DNA from: Mycolicibacterium goodii
GTDB taxonomy: Bacteria > Actinomycetota > Actinomycetes > Mycobacteriales > Mycobacteriaceae
Direction of reading: 5' to 3'
Assembly: GCF_001187505.1 (NCBI RefSeq)
Contig: NZ_CP012150.1
Coordinates: 5,056,048-5,120,047 of the forward strand
DNA length: 64,000 bases
The translations under genes were made by a program, and so were the position numbers. Under the pieces are notes generated by a model that saw only the letters and a list, made by a program, of their open reading frames with translations, did not search any database and was not told the origin of the DNA. Positions 37,584 through 48,445 of this stretch are shown piece by piece (the first letter of the stretch is position 1; each line of letters starts with the position of its first letter).

Positions 37584-38219
37584 ATGGCGTGGCATGTCTG
37601 GCTGGCGTTTCTCGGCGCGGCGATCGCGATCAGCGTCTCCCCCGGCGCGGGCGCGATCCAGTCGATGGCGACCGGGCTGACAAACGGGGTGCGCCGCGGC
37701 TACTGGAGCATCCTCGGCCTGGAGATCGGGCTCATGCTGCAACTCGCGCTGGTCGCGATCGGGCTGGGCGCCGTGGTCGCCGGATCGATCCTGGCGTTCA
37801 ACATCGTCAAGTGGATCGGCGTGGCGTACCTGATCTATCTGGCCATCCGCCAATGGCGCACCGCCACCGTCGATCTGCGTGAGCAGATCGGCAAGGCGAC
37901 CGACAGCGGTCGCGCCGCTCTGGTGGTCCGCGGCTTCCTGGTCAACGCCACCAACCCGAAGGGACTGGTGTTCTTCCTGGCCGTGCTACCCCAGTTCGTC
38001 GTGCCGACCGCGCCGCTGCTGCCGCAGTACCTGGCGATCGGCGCGACGATGGTCGGTGTCGACATCGTGGTGATGGGCCTGTACACGGGTCTGGCCGTCC
38101 GGCTGCTGAACTGGCTGCACACGCCGCGCCAGCAGACCATCCTCAACCGGGTGTTCTCCGGCCTGTTCGCGACCGCAGCCGTGGTGCTGTCTCTCGTGCG
38201 CCGCGGTGCGACCGCCTGA
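37584..38219 (+). CDS. LysE/RhtB-family amino acid exporter
   Basis: A 211-residue membrane protein with about six helices. The N-terminal VSPGAGAIQSMATGLTNGVRRGYWSILGLEIG motif and the NATNPKGLVFFLAVLPQFV motif mid-protein define the LysE/RhtB family, which exports amino acids such as lysine, threonine or homoserine. Neighbouring histidine genes do not by themselves identify the substrate. Confidence 0.9.
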   Translation: MAWHVWLAFLGAAIAISVSPGAGAIQSMATGLTNGVRRGYWSILGLEIGLMLQLALVAIGLGAVVAGSILAFNIVKWIGVAYLIYLAIRQWRTATVDLREQIGKATDSGRAALVVRGFLVNATNPKGLVFFLAVLPQFVVPTAPLLPQYLAIGATMVGVDIVVMGLYTGLAVRLLNWLHTPRQQTILNRVFSGLFATAAVVLSLVRRGATA

Positions 38220-38593
38220 CGACCAGGTGATCCTCGGGGGCGTGCTGCGCGGCAACACCTGGGCATACCTCACCGATTTTGCTGAAAATTTCTTGAATCT
38301 TCAAACACCACGCAGACCGCGATCCACTGTGACCGTGCTGCGATAGCCACATTTCAGGTGCCCGATATACCGGTTCACGGTGCGCGGCATTTCGCGAGAT
38401 CTGCAAGCCGCATCACCGCGCGAATTCGCTGGCGCGCCAGCTCACTCGCAATCGTGCCAATGTTCGCAACCAGCCCGAACAGTCGCACAGCAACTGATAA
38501 AAAGACTGGGATTTCCGTTTGGTTGTGCATTCGGAAGTCAGCGCATCCCGCGTCATTCTCCATTTCCCCGGACCGAATGAAGGACATACCTCC
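38220..38593. other. 374-bp gene-free region upstream of the PGRS-like gene
   Basis: GC content drops below that of flanking genes, especially at 38275-38310 (TTTTGCTGAAAATTTCTTG region) and 38495-38530. This suggests promoter or transferred DNA. GATAAA at about 38494 is a possible -10 for the downstream gene. No reading frame here has mycobacterial third-position GC bias, and no convincing RNA structure was found. Confidence 0.5.
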
Positions 38594-40066
38594 ATGCCCC
38601 GAAACACGCCTGCCGCCACCCCAGGTCGTCGCCTGACTTCCGCCGTCACGGTGAGCATCCTCGCGACCGCAGGCATCGCCGTTTCGCCGGTGCAGGCAGC
38701 CACCGCCGGGCCGCCCGCCGCACATCAACTCCCGACCTCGAAGCCGACTGCCGCGGTGAGATGGCTGACTGTCTCATCGTCGCCAGTTTTCACCCCGGCC
38801 ACTCCCAACGCGCTCTACGGCGCGACCCTGCCGATGCCCGCATCGCCCCGATCGGTCACCGGTCACCTGGCAGCGGTGACCGAGATTTCGGCGGCCTTCA
38901 CCGCGGTGCGAGCCGACCGAACCGGTACCGGCGAGGCCCGACTTGCCTTCGCACCCACCACCTTGGCGGGCGCCGCCCCGAGCACAACGCCCCTCCCATT
39001 GGCGGGCCCGGGGATGGTGGGCAACGCCAAGGTGATGGTGGCCGTGGATTCCAGTGGCCGCCCGATGATCGGCCCGGGTGGCTGGCTCATCGGAAACGGC
39101 ATCGAGCCCGGCCAGAACGGCGGGCTGCTGATCGGCAACGGCGCCGACGGCGGCCCCGGCCAGAACGGCGGCAACGGTGGATTCCTGCTCGGCAACGGCG
39201 GCAGGGGCGGAGACGGTGTCGAAGGCGTGAACCGTGGCCTCGCAGGCAACGGCGGCAACGGCGGTTTGCTCGGTAACGGCGGTGACGGCGGCGATTCGGT
39301 GGGCGGCGCAGAAGGTGGAAAGGGAGGTGACGCCGGGCTGATCGGCAACGGCGGCAACGGCGGCGTCGGTAGTTCGAACGTCATCTCCGCGGGCGGACAG
39401 CTCGCCGGCGCCGGCCGTGGCGGCAACGGCGGCAACGGTGGCCTGCTCGTCGGATCCGGGGGTGACGGCGGTCGAGGTGGCAACGGTAACGGCGGATCTC
39501 CCGACACGGCCGGCAGCCATGCCGCCGACGGCGGAAACGGCGGTGCCGGTGGGGTTTTCGGAAACGGCGGCCGTGGCGGCGACGGCGGTGACGCCGTCAA
39601 CGACGCCGACAACACCGACAACGGAAATGCGTTCGGCGGAAACGGCGGAAACGGCGGCTCGACCGGAGTCGGGACCGGCGGTGCCGGCGGACATGGCGGG
39701 AAGGCAACCGGAACCGACGACGCGAACGGCGGAAGGGGTGGCAACGGCGGCAACGGGCTCGCCGGCGGCGGCAACGGCGGTGACGGTGGCGACGCAAAGA
39801 GCTCTTCGGGCCGCCCCACCGGCGGACAAGGCGGTCAGGCCGGTACCGGCGGGTTGGGCCCGGACGGCAATGCAGGCAGCCCCGGCAATGCGACCAACCG
39901 GTCGGCCACCCGCGAGAACGGGAGCAACCGGGTCACCGGCCGTTCGACGCTCAAACGCAGCGCAGACACGGCCGGCGGTCCCGCGTCGTCCACCTCGAAG
40001 AGCAGCGACGCCACGAGCGGTGGCGGCGCCGCCGGTACTGATTCGGAAGCCAAAGACAGCGAGTAG
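38594..40066 (+). CDS. Secreted PGRS-like Gly/Asn-repeat protein without a PE domain
   Basis: A 490-residue protein of unknown function. Residues 1-36 are a signal peptide: Arg pair, hydrophobic SAVTVSILATAGIAV, and an A-x-A site at VQAATA. Residues 37-160 are Ala/Thr/Pro-rich. From about 165 to 420 there are dozens of GGNGG and GGxGGxG units, including recurring LLGNGG/LIGNGG blocks, indistinguishable in style from the PGRS domain of M. tuberculosis PE_PGRS proteins. The last 70 residues are Ser/Thr/Ala-rich. No PE or PPE domain is present. The repeats could form a glycine-rich, calcium-binding helical sandwich at the cell surface; this is inference. ATG 38594 follows AGGA at 38581-38584. 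Confidence 0.85.
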   Translation: MPRNTPAATPGRRLTSAVTVSILATAGIAVSPVQAATAGPPAAHQLPTSKPTAAVRWLTVSSSPVFTPATPNALYGATLPMPASPRSVTGHLAAVTEISAAFTAVRADRTGTGEARLAFAPTTLAGAAPSTTPLPLAGPGMVGNAKVMVAVDSSGRPMIGPGGWLIGNGIEPGQNGGLLIGNGADGGPGQNGGNGGFLLGNGGRGGDGVEGVNRGLAGNGGNGGLLGNGGDGGDSVGGAEGGKGGDAGLIGNGGNGGVGSSNVISAGGQLAGAGRGGNGGNGGLLVGSGGDGGRGGNGNGGSPDTAGSHAADGGNGGAGGVFGNGGRGGDGGDAVNDADNTDNGNAFGGNGGNGGSTGVGTGGAGGHGGKATGTDDANGGRGGNGGNGLAGGGNGGDGGDAKSSSGRPTGGQGGQAGTGGLGPDGNAGSPGNATNRSATRENGSNRVTGRSTLKRSADTAGGPASSTSKSSDATSGGGAAGTDSEAKDSE

Positions 40067-40069
40067 CCG

Positions 40070-40115
40070 CTGAGGTTGCGGCGTCTTGACACCGGGGACG
40101 CCGCAACCGCCTCAG
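40070..40115. terminator. Bidirectional hairpin terminator between the PGRS-like gene and nadC
   Basis: CTGAGGTTGCGGCGTC (40070-40085) pairs with GACGCCGCAA (40097-40106) and, after a CCG bulge, CCTCAG (40110-40115): a 16-bp stem with an 11-base loop. It starts four bases after the PGRS stop and covers the nadC stop. There is no T-tract, as is common for mycobacterial terminators. Confidence 0.75.
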
Positions 40116-40968
40116 AAATCCAGGCCGAGGTCGAGCACCCGCACCGAGTGCGTGAGCGCTCCGATCGCGAGGTAGTCGACGCCGGTGCCGGCATAGTCCG
40201 CCGCGGTGTCCAGCGTCAGCCCGCCGGAGGACTCCAGCAGGGTCTGCGGCGCCCGCGCGTCGCGGCGCTGCACGGCCATCTGGGTCTGCCACACCGGGAA
40301 GTTGTCCAGCAGCACGAGTTCGACACCCGCGGCGAGCACCTCGTCGAGCTGCTCGAGCGAGTCGACCTCGACCTCACACGGGATGCCGGGGGCCTCGGCG
40401 CGCACCGCCTTGAGCGCGGCGACCACCGAGCCCGCCGCTGCGACGTGGTTGTCCTTGATCAGCGCCGCGTCGCCCAGTCCCAGCCGGTGGTTCACCCCGC
40501 CGCCGACGCGTACCGCGTACTTCTGCAGCAGGCGCAGACCGGGCAGGGTCTTGCGGGTGTCGCGGATCTTGGCCTTGGTGCCCGCCACCGCGTCGACCCA
40601 CGCGGCGGTCGCGGTCGCGACCCCGGACAGGTGGCACAGCAGGTTGAGCATGGTGCGTTCGGCGGTGAGCAGTTCGCGCGTCGGCGCCTCGACGGTCAGC
40701 ACCGTCTGCTTGGCGTCGAGGTGTGCGCCGTCGGCGACGCGGTCCAGCACGCGGTACCGTCGGGGCCGATCACCGCGTCGAGCACCAGCAGCGCGACGTC
40801 CACACCGGCGATGACGCCCGGTTCGCGGCTGACCACGGACGCCGTTGTCGTCGCGGCGGCGTCGACCGTGGCCACCGTGGTGACGTCGGGGCCGTAGGCG
40901 AGGTCTTCTTCGATCGCGCGGGACACGGCCGCCTTGGCCGCGGCGAGTTCGGCAGCAGAAAGTGTCAT
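40112..40968 (-). pseudogene. nadC: Quinolinate phosphoribosyltransferase, interrupted by one frameshift
   Basis: Makes nicotinate mononucleotide from quinolinate and PRPP. Two frames overlap. The first, from ATG 40968, reads [20 protein letters not shown] through VIAGVDVALLVLDAVIGPDG and then loses similarity. The second resumes at YRVLDRVADGAHL and runs through ERTMLNLLCHLSG, RDTRKTLPGLRLLQKYAVR and NHRLGLGDAALIKDNH to the normal C-terminus. Joined, they match M. tuberculosis NadC over about 285 residues. One base is missing between + strand 40756 and 40757, inside GGTACC (40753-40758). The start overlaps the nadB stop (ATGA). As de novo NAD synthesis depends on it and the rest is intact, a sequence error is likely. 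Confidence 0.88.
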
Positions 40969-42551
40969 GAGCACACCGCCGTCGGGATCTCGACGGCGAC
41001 GTCACCGTCGTGGATGCGGACTGTCATCGAGACCTCCTGGGTGGGGTCGGTATCTGGGAAGTCACCGCGGTGGTGGCAGCCCCGGCTCTCGGTGCGGGCC
41101 GCCGCCGCGGCGATCACGGCGCGCGCCGCCGTGGTGAGCGCGGCGTCCTCGAATCCGGTGCGGGTACGCGGGGCCACGGCGCGTGCGAAGTGAAGGGTCT
41201 CCGCCAGCCGGTTCAATCCCGTGGCGTCGCGGACCACCGACGCGTGCGCGGACATCGCGGCCTGCAGTGCGGCCCGGTCCACCACGTCGCGCCGGATCTC
41301 CTGCGGCGCCGCGGCGTGCACCGGGCCCGCCTGCGCGGCGTGTGCCGCGGCGGCCCGTCCGGCCCGGCCGCCGACCACCAGACCCTCCAGCAAGCTGTTG
41401 GAGGCCAACCGGTTTGCGCCGTGCATGCCGGTGCGTGCGACCTCGCCCGCCGCGAACAGCCCGGGCAGATCGGTACGTCCGTGCACATCGGTGACCACCC
41501 CGCCGCAGCTGTAGTGTGCGCCGGGCACGACCGGGATGGGGTCGCGTGCCGGGTCGATGCCCACCGCGGCGCAGGCCGCGGTGACGGTCGGGAACCGGTT
41601 GGCGACGTCGGCAACTCCGCGCGCGTCGAGGTACACGCACGGATCACCGGTGGCGGCCAGCCGTGCGTCGATCGCCGCGGCGACGACGTCACGCGGGGCC
41701 AGGTCACCCATCGGGTGCACCCCGTCGGTGACCGAATTACCGTGTGCATCGACGAGAATCGCGCCTTCTCCGCGCAACGCCTCGGTGATCAGCGGGCGGC
41801 GGCCTGCCGCCGCTGCATCGAACAGCATGGTGGGGTGGAACTGGACGAACTCGAGGTCGCGCACGGCGACACCGGCCCACAGCGCCAGCGCGATGCCGTC
41901 GCCGGTCGAGCCGACCGGGTTGGTGGTGGCCGAGTACAGATGGCCCAGACCGCCGGTCGCCAGGATCACCGACGGCGTGTGCAGGATGCCCGGCCCGTCG
42001 TCGTTGTGCACCAGCACCCCGGTGACCCCGGTGTCGTCGCGCAGGATCCGCAGTGCCACATGGTTGTGCCGAACGTCGAGGTGCGCGGCCGCGTGGTCGA
42101 GCGTGCGCTGCACCTCGGCGCCGGTGGCATCGCCTCCGGCGTGGATGATCCGGCGTCGTGTGTGTCCGCCCTCGCGGGTCAGGGCCCACTGCCCCGGCAC
42201 GGACTCGTCGAACAGGGCACCGTGGGCCACCAGATCGCTGATCGCCTTGGCGCCGTCGGCGACGATCGATCCGACGGCCTCGGCGTCACACAGCCCGCCG
42301 CCCGCGGCGAGGGTGTCCGCCACGTGGGCGTCGATCGAATCGTCGTTCGTCGGAAGGACCACGGCGATGCCGCCCTGCGCGTAGAACGTCGCGGTCTCGC
42401 TCACCTTGCTGAGCACCGTGACTCGCAGGCCCGCGCGGTGCGCCGCCAGCGCGGCGGCCAGGCCGGCGACGCCGGTGCCGATCACGACGACGTCGGCTCG
42501 TTGCTGCCAGTACGTCGAGGTGCCGCAGGCGAACCCGCGCGCGCCGGTCAT
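40965..42551 (-). CDS. nadB: L-aspartate oxidase
   Basis: FAD enzyme that oxidises aspartate to iminoaspartate, the NadA substrate. The 528-residue protein has the FAD site [34 protein letters not shown], the substrate loop [30 protein letters not shown] and [22 protein letters not shown] 42551 overlaps the nadA stop (ATGA), and its own stop overlaps nadC. It is followed by a short non-FAD tail ([15 protein letters not shown]). Confidence 0.95.
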   Translation of the reverse strand: MTGARGFACGTSTYWQQRADVVVIGTGVAGLAAALAAHRAGLRVTVLSKVSETATFYAQGGIAVVLPTNDDSIDAHVADTLAAGGGLCDAEAVGSIVADGAKAISDLVAHGALFDESVPGQWALTREGGHTRRRIIHAGGDATGAEVQRTLDHAAAHLDVRHNHVALRILRDDTGVTGVLVHNDDGPGILHTPSVILATGGLGHLYSATTNPVGSTGDGIALALWAGVAVRDLEFVQFHPTMLFDAAAAGRRPLITEALRGEGAILVDAHGNSVTDGVHPMGDLAPRDVVAAAIDARLAATGDPCVYLDARGVADVANRFPTVTAACAAVGIDPARDPIPVVPGAHYSCGGVVTDVHGRTDLPGLFAAGEVARTGMHGANRLASNSLLEGLVVGGRAGRAAAAHAAQAGPVHAAAPQEIRRDVVDRAALQAAMSAHASVVRDATGLNRLAETLHFARAVAPRTRTGFEDAALTTAARAVIAAAAARTESRGCHHRGDFPDTDPTQEVSMTVRIHDGDVAVEIPTAVCS

Positions 42552-43591
42552 TCGCCGCCGCCGGGTTGACCGATCTCGATCATCCGCTGCACGCTGGCTC
42601 GGCCGAGGCGCGCGGTCTCCTGGTCCACGTGCACCTCGTCGGCGCCCTCGACGAGGCACCGCAGCAGCGCGGCAGGGGTGATCATCTTCATGTACCTGCA
42701 CGAGGCCCGGTCGTTGACCGCGAGGAAGTCGACTTCTGGTGCGGCCCTGCGCAACTGGTGCAGCATGCCGATCTCGGTGGCGACCAGTACCTGCCGCGCG
42801 GCGGTTTCCCGCGCGGCGTCGAGCATGCCGCCGGTGGACAGGATCTTGACGCGCTCCTCGGGGACCGCGCCCTCGCCGGCGAGGTAGAGCGCCGACGTGG
42901 CGCATCCGCACTCGGGGTGCACGAACAGCTCGGCGTCGGGATGCGAGCGGGCCTGGGCCGCGAGCTCGTCGCCGTTGATGCCCGCATGGACATGACATTC
43001 ACCGGCCCACACGTGCATGTTCTTGCGGCCGGTGACCCGCCGGACGTGGGCGCCGAGGAACTGGTCCGGGCAGAACAGCACCTCGCGGTCGGCCGGGATG
43101 GAGGCCACCACCTCGACGGCATTCGACGACGTGCAGCAGATGTCGGTGAGCGCCTTCACCGCGGCGGTGGTGTTGACGTAGGAGACCACGACGGCGCCCG
43201 GGTGGTCGTCCTTCCAGGCCTGCAGTTCCTCGGCGGTGATCGAGTCCGCCAGCGAGCAGCCCGCCCGCTGATCCGGGATCAGCACGGTCTTGTCCGGGCT
43301 GAGGATCTTGGCGGTCTCGGCCATGAAGTGCACGCCGCAGAACACGATGGTGTCCTCGGGCACCTCTGCCGCGATGCGGGACAGTGCCAGCGAGTCGCCC
43401 ACGTGATCGGCGACGTCCTGGATGGCCGGGAGCTGGTAGTTGTGCGCCAGCAGGGTCGCGCCGCGGAGGTCGACGAGCCTGCGGACCTCCGCCGCCCACT
43501 GCTCGTCGCCATCGATGCCCGAGTAGCCGCCGGGGCCGTCGACGATCCGGTCCGCGAGCGCCCCTTCGGGCATTCCGTTGAGCACGGTCAC
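42548..43591 (-). CDS. nadA: Quinolinate synthase
   Basis: Condenses iminoaspartate with dihydroxyacetone phosphate to quinolinate using a [4Fe-4S] cluster. The 347-residue protein has [54 protein letters not shown] and [11 protein letters not shown], containing the three cluster Cys. GTG 43591 has GGAGG five bases upstream. First gene of nadABC, controlled from the NadR operator 25 bp upstream. Confidence 0.95.
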   Translation of the reverse strand: MTVLNGMPEGALADRIVDGPGGYSGIDGDEQWAAEVRRLVDLRGATLLAHNYQLPAIQDVADHVGDSLALSRIAAEVPEDTIVFCGVHFMAETAKILSPDKTVLIPDQRAGCSLADSITAEELQAWKDDHPGAVVVSYVNTTAAVKALTDICCTSSNAVEVVASIPADREVLFCPDQFLGAHVRRVTGRKNMHVWAGECHVHAGINGDELAAQARSHPDAELFVHPECGCATSALYLAGEGAVPEERVKILSTGGMLDAARETAARQVLVATEIGMLHQLRRAAPEVDFLAVNDRASCRYMKMITPAALLRCLVEGADEVHVDQETARLGRASVQRMIEIGQPGGGE

Positions 43592-43615
43592 CGTGGCCTC
43601 CTCATCGAAGTCAAG

Positions 43616-43638
43616 GTTTTCGACTTATAATCGAAAAC
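43616..43638. promoter_or_regulatory. NadR (NrtR) operator overlapping divergent nadA/nadR promoters
   Basis: A perfect 8-bp inverted repeat, GTTTTCGA (43616-43623) and TCGAAAAC (43631-43638), is separated by CTTATAA. TATAAT at 43626-43631 is an ideal -10 for nadR, placing the start of transcription on the A of its ATG at 43639. The opposite strand reads TATAAG, a -10 for nadA. A bound dimer would therefore block both promoters. Confidence 0.85.
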
Positions 43639-44331
43639 ATGCCCCATGGTAGCACCGCCCACGAAGTGCTCGCCGTCGTGTTCCAGGTTCGCGACCTCGA
43701 CACGCGTCAACCCTCGCTGAATGTGCTGTTGTGGCAGCGCGCACTGGATCCCGAACGCGGCAAGTGGTCCCTGCCCGGCGGCCGGCTCGGCGACGACGAG
43801 GACCTCACCACCTCGGTCCGGCGCCAGCTCGCGGAGAAGGTCGACCTGCGTGAGGTCGCCCACCTCGAACAACTCGCGGTGTTCTCCGATCCGAGGCGCG
43901 TGCCCGGCGAGCGCACCATCGCCTCGACATTCCTCGGCCTGGTGCCCTCCCCCGCCACCCCGGCCCTGCCCGACGACACCCGCTGGCATCCGGTGCACGA
44001 ACTGCCCCGGATGGCGTTCGACCACGCACCCATGGTCGAGCACGCCCGCACCCGCCTGATGGCCAAGCTCTCCTATACCAATATCGGATTTGCCCTGGCG
44101 CCAAAGGAATTCGCCATCTCCTCGTTGCGCGACGTGTACAGCGCGGCGCTCGACTACCAGGTGGACGCCACCAACCTGCAGCGCGTACTCGAACGTCGCA
44201 AGGTGATCACCAGGACCGGGACGACGGCGCGATCGGGCCGCAGCGGCGGGCGCCCGGCGGCGCTGTACCGGTTCACCGAATCGCGCTATCGGGTCACCGA
44301 CGAGTTCGCCGCGTTGCGGCCGCCCGGGTGA
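43639..44331 (+). CDS. nadR: NrtR-family Nudix transcriptional regulator of NAD synthesis
   Basis: A 230-residue regulator. Residues 5-130 form a Nudix-like domain (KWSLPGGRLGDDEDL, with a degenerate Nudix box that lacks the full catalytic REUXEE set, as expected for a sensor), and residues 145-225 a winged helix (RDVYSAALDYQVDATNLQRVLERR, then GRPAALYRF). NrtR proteins bind ADP-ribose or NAD-related ligands and repress NAD genes; the M. smegmatis orthologue is an established repressor of nadABC. The gene is divergent from nadABC and appears leaderless. Confidence 0.92.
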   Translation: MPHGSTAHEVLAVVFQVRDLDTRQPSLNVLLWQRALDPERGKWSLPGGRLGDDEDLTTSVRRQLAEKVDLREVAHLEQLAVFSDPRRVPGERTIASTFLGLVPSPATPALPDDTRWHPVHELPRMAFDHAPMVEHARTRLMAKLSYTNIGFALAPKEFAISSLRDVYSAALDYQVDATNLQRVLERRKVITRTGTTARSGRSGGRPAALYRFTESRYRVTDEFAALRPPG

Positions 44332-44373
44332 GTCGACTGGACTCTTAGACCTTTCTTAAGCAAGAATGCCCGG

Positions 44374-45705
44374 ATGGACCTGGCCTGTGCCGCGAACGCC
44401 GGCGTCGCCGAATGGATCGGCCGCGCACTCCACGAGGAGCTCGACCGCGACGCCAGGCCCGGCCTTCCCGGTGAAGATCCGTTCTATCTGCCGCCCGCGG
44501 GCTACCACCACGCCGCCCCCGGCACCGTGCTGCGCAGCCGCGACGTCGAACTGGCCTTCCTCGGACTGGTCCCGCAGGCCCTGCACGCCACCCAGCTGCT
44601 CTACCGGTCCACCGACCGCAACGGCGCGCCGGCGGCCGCGGTCACCACGGTGATCATGCCGCCCGATGCGCGGGCCGACTGCCCGATCGTGTCCTACCAG
44701 TGCGCGATCGACGCGATCTCGGCCTCGTGTTTCCCGTCGTACGCCCTGCGCAGGCACGCCAAGGTGACCGGCGGCCTCGCGCAGTTCGAGCTGCTGCTGA
44801 TCACCGCGGCGCTGGCCGAGGGCTGGGCCGTCTCGGTCCCCGACCACGAGGGCCTCGACGGTATGTGGGGCGCGCCCTACCAACCCGGGTACCACGTGCT
44901 CGACGGACTACGCGCCGCGCTGAACTCCGAGCACCTGCCCCTGACCGACGCATCGCCGATCGGCCTGTGGGGATACTCCGGCGGAGGTCTGGCGAGTGCA
45001 TGGGCCGCGGAGATGAGCGGCTCCTACGCACCCGAGCTCAACATCGTCGGCGCCGTGCTCGGCTCCCCCGTCGGCGATCTGGGCCAGACGTTCCGTCGGC
45101 TCAACGGCACGGTGTTCTCCGGGCTGCCTGCGCTCGTGGTCGCCGCCCTCGCCGACATCTACCCGGGCCTCAACCGTGTCATCGCCGAACACGCCACCAC
45201 CGAGGGCCGCAAGCTGCTGCGGCGGCTGCACGACATGAGCACCGTCGAAGCCGTGCTGCGGTTGGCCCGCACGGACATGGACGACCTCGTCGACCTGCCG
45301 CTGGAACAGATTCTCGACAGCCCCGAGGTCACCGAGGTCTTCGACGACATCAAACTCGGTGTGGCCACGCCGAATCCGCCCGTGCTGCTCATCCAGGCCG
45401 TGCACGACGAGCTGATCTCGGTGGAGGCGATCGACGAACTCGCCGAGAAGTACATCACCGGCGGGGCCTCGGTGACCTATCACCGCGACCTGTTCAGCGA
45501 GCATCTGCTGCTGCATCCCATGTCGGCCCCCATGGCGCTGCGCTGGTTGACCGACCGCTTCGCCGACCGTCCGCTGCGCGCCAACCTGGTGCGCACCAAG
45601 TGGCCCACGCTGCTCAACCCGGTCACCTACATCGGGATGGCGCGTCTGGCGGGGATCGCCGCCAAGGTGGTCACCGGGCGCGCATTGCGCAGGCGCCCGC
45701 TGTAG
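44374..45705 (+). CDS. Lipase family protein (Rv1592c-like)
   Basis: A 443-residue alpha/beta-hydrolase of the secretory-lipase family. The nucleophile is Ser202 in [11 protein letters not shown]; the acid is probably the Asp in [10 protein letters not shown] and the base the His in FSEHLLLHP. The N-terminal 60 residues are polar, without a clear signal peptide, so export is uncertain. Its orthologue Rv1592c also lies next to the nad/bio genes. Substrate probably an ester lipid. Confidence 0.87.
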   Translation: MDLACAANAGVAEWIGRALHEELDRDARPGLPGEDPFYLPPAGYHHAAPGTVLRSRDVELAFLGLVPQALHATQLLYRSTDRNGAPAAAVTTVIMPPDARADCPIVSYQCAIDAISASCFPSYALRRHAKVTGGLAQFELLLITAALAEGWAVSVPDHEGLDGMWGAPYQPGYHVLDGLRAALNSEHLPLTDASPIGLWGYSGGGLASAWAAEMSGSYAPELNIVGAVLGSPVGDLGQTFRRLNGTVFSGLPALVVAALADIYPGLNRVIAEHATTEGRKLLRRLHDMSTVEAVLRLARTDMDDLVDLPLEQILDSPEVTEVFDDIKLGVATPNPPVLLIQAVHDELISVEAIDELAEKYITGGASVTYHRDLFSEHLLLHPMSAPMALRWLTDRFADRPLRANLVRTKWPTLLNPVTYIGMARLAGIAAKVVTGRALRRRPL

Positions 45706-45712
45706 CGGGTTC

Positions 45713-46417
45713 TCAGGGGTGCGGCTGCGGCGGGGTGACCATCGGCGGCAGCACCGGATAGACCGGGGCCTCGACGGGCGGCCAGGCGCCAAGATCGTCG
45801 CGGGAGGTGGACACCGCGATGAGCGCATACACCAGGGCCGCGACCGCGGCCGGGAACAGGATGGTCGCCGCGACCTGCAGCGGCGTGTGGCCGAAGAACA
45901 CCGGCGGCGCCTCGACGACGTAGTGCACGCGATGCTCCGGGGTCACGGGCGCGCCTGCGACGTCGATCGAGCCGTAACGCGCGTGCACCAGCAGGGCGCC
46001 GACGCCCGCCGCGGCACCGGCCGCCGCGGCGCACCCGACCACCAGGGCCGACACCAGCACCGGGCCGCGATGCGCGCGCCACTGCCACAGCGCCACCGCC
46101 GCGATGACGGCGAGGACCACGAGCAGACCGGAGAACATGAACGCCGCGGTGAAGAAGTGGTCGGACTCGGCGCCGAGATACCCGTGCGCGCGGTCGCCGC
46201 TTCGGGTCAGCGCGACCACGCCGTGGATCGGCGGCGCCAGCACCGACCACAGCACGCCGAGAAGAACCCCCGCGGCGGTGAGCGCCGCCACCACGATGAC
46301 CGCGGCCCGTGCGCGGGAGACCCGGGGGCCACCCACGGGCCCGCCGGGCACCGCGGGCGCGTGGGAAGGGGCGTGATCGGGGGCGGGGGACACGCCGATC
46401 CGGGGATCCCCGCTCAT
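45713..46417 (-). CDS. DUF2567 membrane protein (Rv1591-like)
   Basis: A 234-residue protein with four membrane helices: [54 protein letters not shown] and [17 protein letters not shown]. The N- and C-termini are proline-rich. Function unknown. ATG 46417 overlaps the bsaP stop (ATGA). It is tail to tail with the lipase gene. The order bioB-bsaP-DUF2567 is conserved with Rv1589-Rv1591, so a biotin connection is possible. Confidence 0.85.
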   Translation of the reverse strand: MSGDPRIGVSPAPDHAPSHAPAVPGGPVGGPRVSRARAAVIVVAALTAAGVLLGVLWSVLAPPIHGVVALTRSGDRAHGYLGAESDHFFTAAFMFSGLLVVLAVIAAVALWQWRAHRGPVLVSALVVGCAAAAGAAAGVGALLVHARYGSIDVAGAPVTPEHRVHYVVEAPPVFFGHTPLQVAATILFPAAVAALVYALIAVSTSRDDLGAWPPVEAPVYPVLPPMVTPPQPHP

Positions 46418-46656
46418 CGCCGGAGATCCAGGTCGGTCGAGTCGACCTGCCCGTGCCGCGAGCACTTGGCCCACCAGCCGTCGGGGCGCACCTGCACGAT
46501 CATCCGGCGGCCACACTCGGCGCAGAACCGCGGCGGTTCCAGGCCCAGCTGGGCGGCCGTGGGCAGCGCGCTGCCCGCCGGGCCACCGGTGTAGACGTTG
46601 TAGACGCCCGCGCCGACCGGAGCGGGAAGCGCCGGGGTTTCCTCGATCATCACCAT
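46414..46656 (-). CDS. bsaP: Biotin synthase auxiliary protein (Rv1590-like)
   Basis: An 80-residue protein with a zinc- or iron-sulfur-like ligand set: CAECGRR near residue 46 and CSRHG near 67. Orthologues of Rv1590 have been shown to be needed by mycobacterial biotin synthase to convert dethiobiotin to biotin. It starts 6 bp after bioB and overlaps the DUF2567 gene, in line with that role. The ATG at 46656 is followed by GTG-ATG in frame, so the exact start may be two codons later. Confidence 0.85.
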   Translation of the reverse strand: MVMIEETPALPAPVGAGVYNVYTGGPAGSALPTAAQLGLEPPRFCAECGRRMIVQVRPDGWWAKCSRHGQVDSTDLDLRR

Positions 46657-46662
46657 CCCGTT

Positions 46663-47775
<1,113 letters not shown>

Positions 47776-47788
47776 TTAAGATACGCGT

Positions 47789-48445
47789 GTGCAACTCCAC
47801 AAACCCGACGTGGTGGCTGCGGCGACGAAAATTCTCGACGACCACGGCATCGCCGACCTGACCATGCGCCGCCTGGCCCGCGAACTCGACGTCACGCCGG
47901 GCGCCCTGTACTGGCATTTCGCCAACAAACAGGAACTGCTGGGGGCAGTTGCCGACCACATTCTGCAGGCCGCCCGGGTCGGCACCGACAACCTCGGGTG
48001 GCGCGAACAGATCCACGAATCCTGCCGGGCGCTGCGCGATGCGTTGTTGTCGCACACCGACGGCGCCGAACTGGTCTCGTCGAGTTTCGCGTCCGGGCAG
48101 TCGGTGGTGGTCACCGAGGTCGTCGAGCGGCTGGCCTCGGCCGCGCGCGGCGCAGGCGTGCACGACGCCGACACCGGCGCGGCCGCGCGCACGGTGGTCT
48201 ATTACGTGCTCGGGTTCACCGTCGACGAGCAGTCCAGGTTGCAGTGGGACGCCGTCGGCGCACTGGGCGACGACCAGTCGGTGCTGACGCGCGACAGCAC
48301 GCGCCAGTTCCGCTTCGGACTGCAACTGCTCATCGACGGGCTGGCCGCCCACGGCGGTGCCGACAGCGAATTCACCACTGCGGAGCGGTTTTCCGACCGA
48401 GCATCACATGCCGCGGGAGACCACGGCGTCGAGCGCGGAAACTGA
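47789..48445 (+). CDS. bioQ: TetR-family repressor of biotin genes
   Basis: A 218-residue TetR-type regulator. The HTH is at residues 20-50 (ADLTMRRLARELDVTPGALYWHFANKQELL); the rest is helical with a Leu/Val-rich dimer region. M. smegmatis BioQ is known to bind TGAAC-N3-GTTCA boxes and repress bio genes. TAAGAT at 47777-47782 fits a -10 that starts transcription at the GTG 47789, so it is probably leaderless and autoregulated. It overlaps the isomerase gene tail to tail by 42 bp. Confidence 0.92.
   Translation: MQLHKPDVVAAATKILDDHGIADLTMRRLARELDVTPGALYWHFANKQELLGAVADHILQAARVGTDNLGWREQIHESCRALRDALLSHTDGAELVSSSFASGQSVVVTEVVERLASAARGAGVHDADTGAAARTVVYYVLGFTVDEQSRLQWDAVGALGDDQSVLTRDSTRQFRFGLQLLIDGLAAHGGADSEFTTAERFSDRASHAAGDHGVERGN

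Noticed and set aside
38375..38728. 117-residue frame on the minus strand containing IASELARQRIRAVMRLADLAKC
   Set aside because: Third-position GC is about 70 percent against >85 percent for real genes here, and the frame runs into the signal-peptide region of the PGRS-like gene.
38863..39819. Proline-rich frame antisense to the PGRS-like gene
   Set aside because: Complement of GGC/GGN glycine codons; no start signal or homology.
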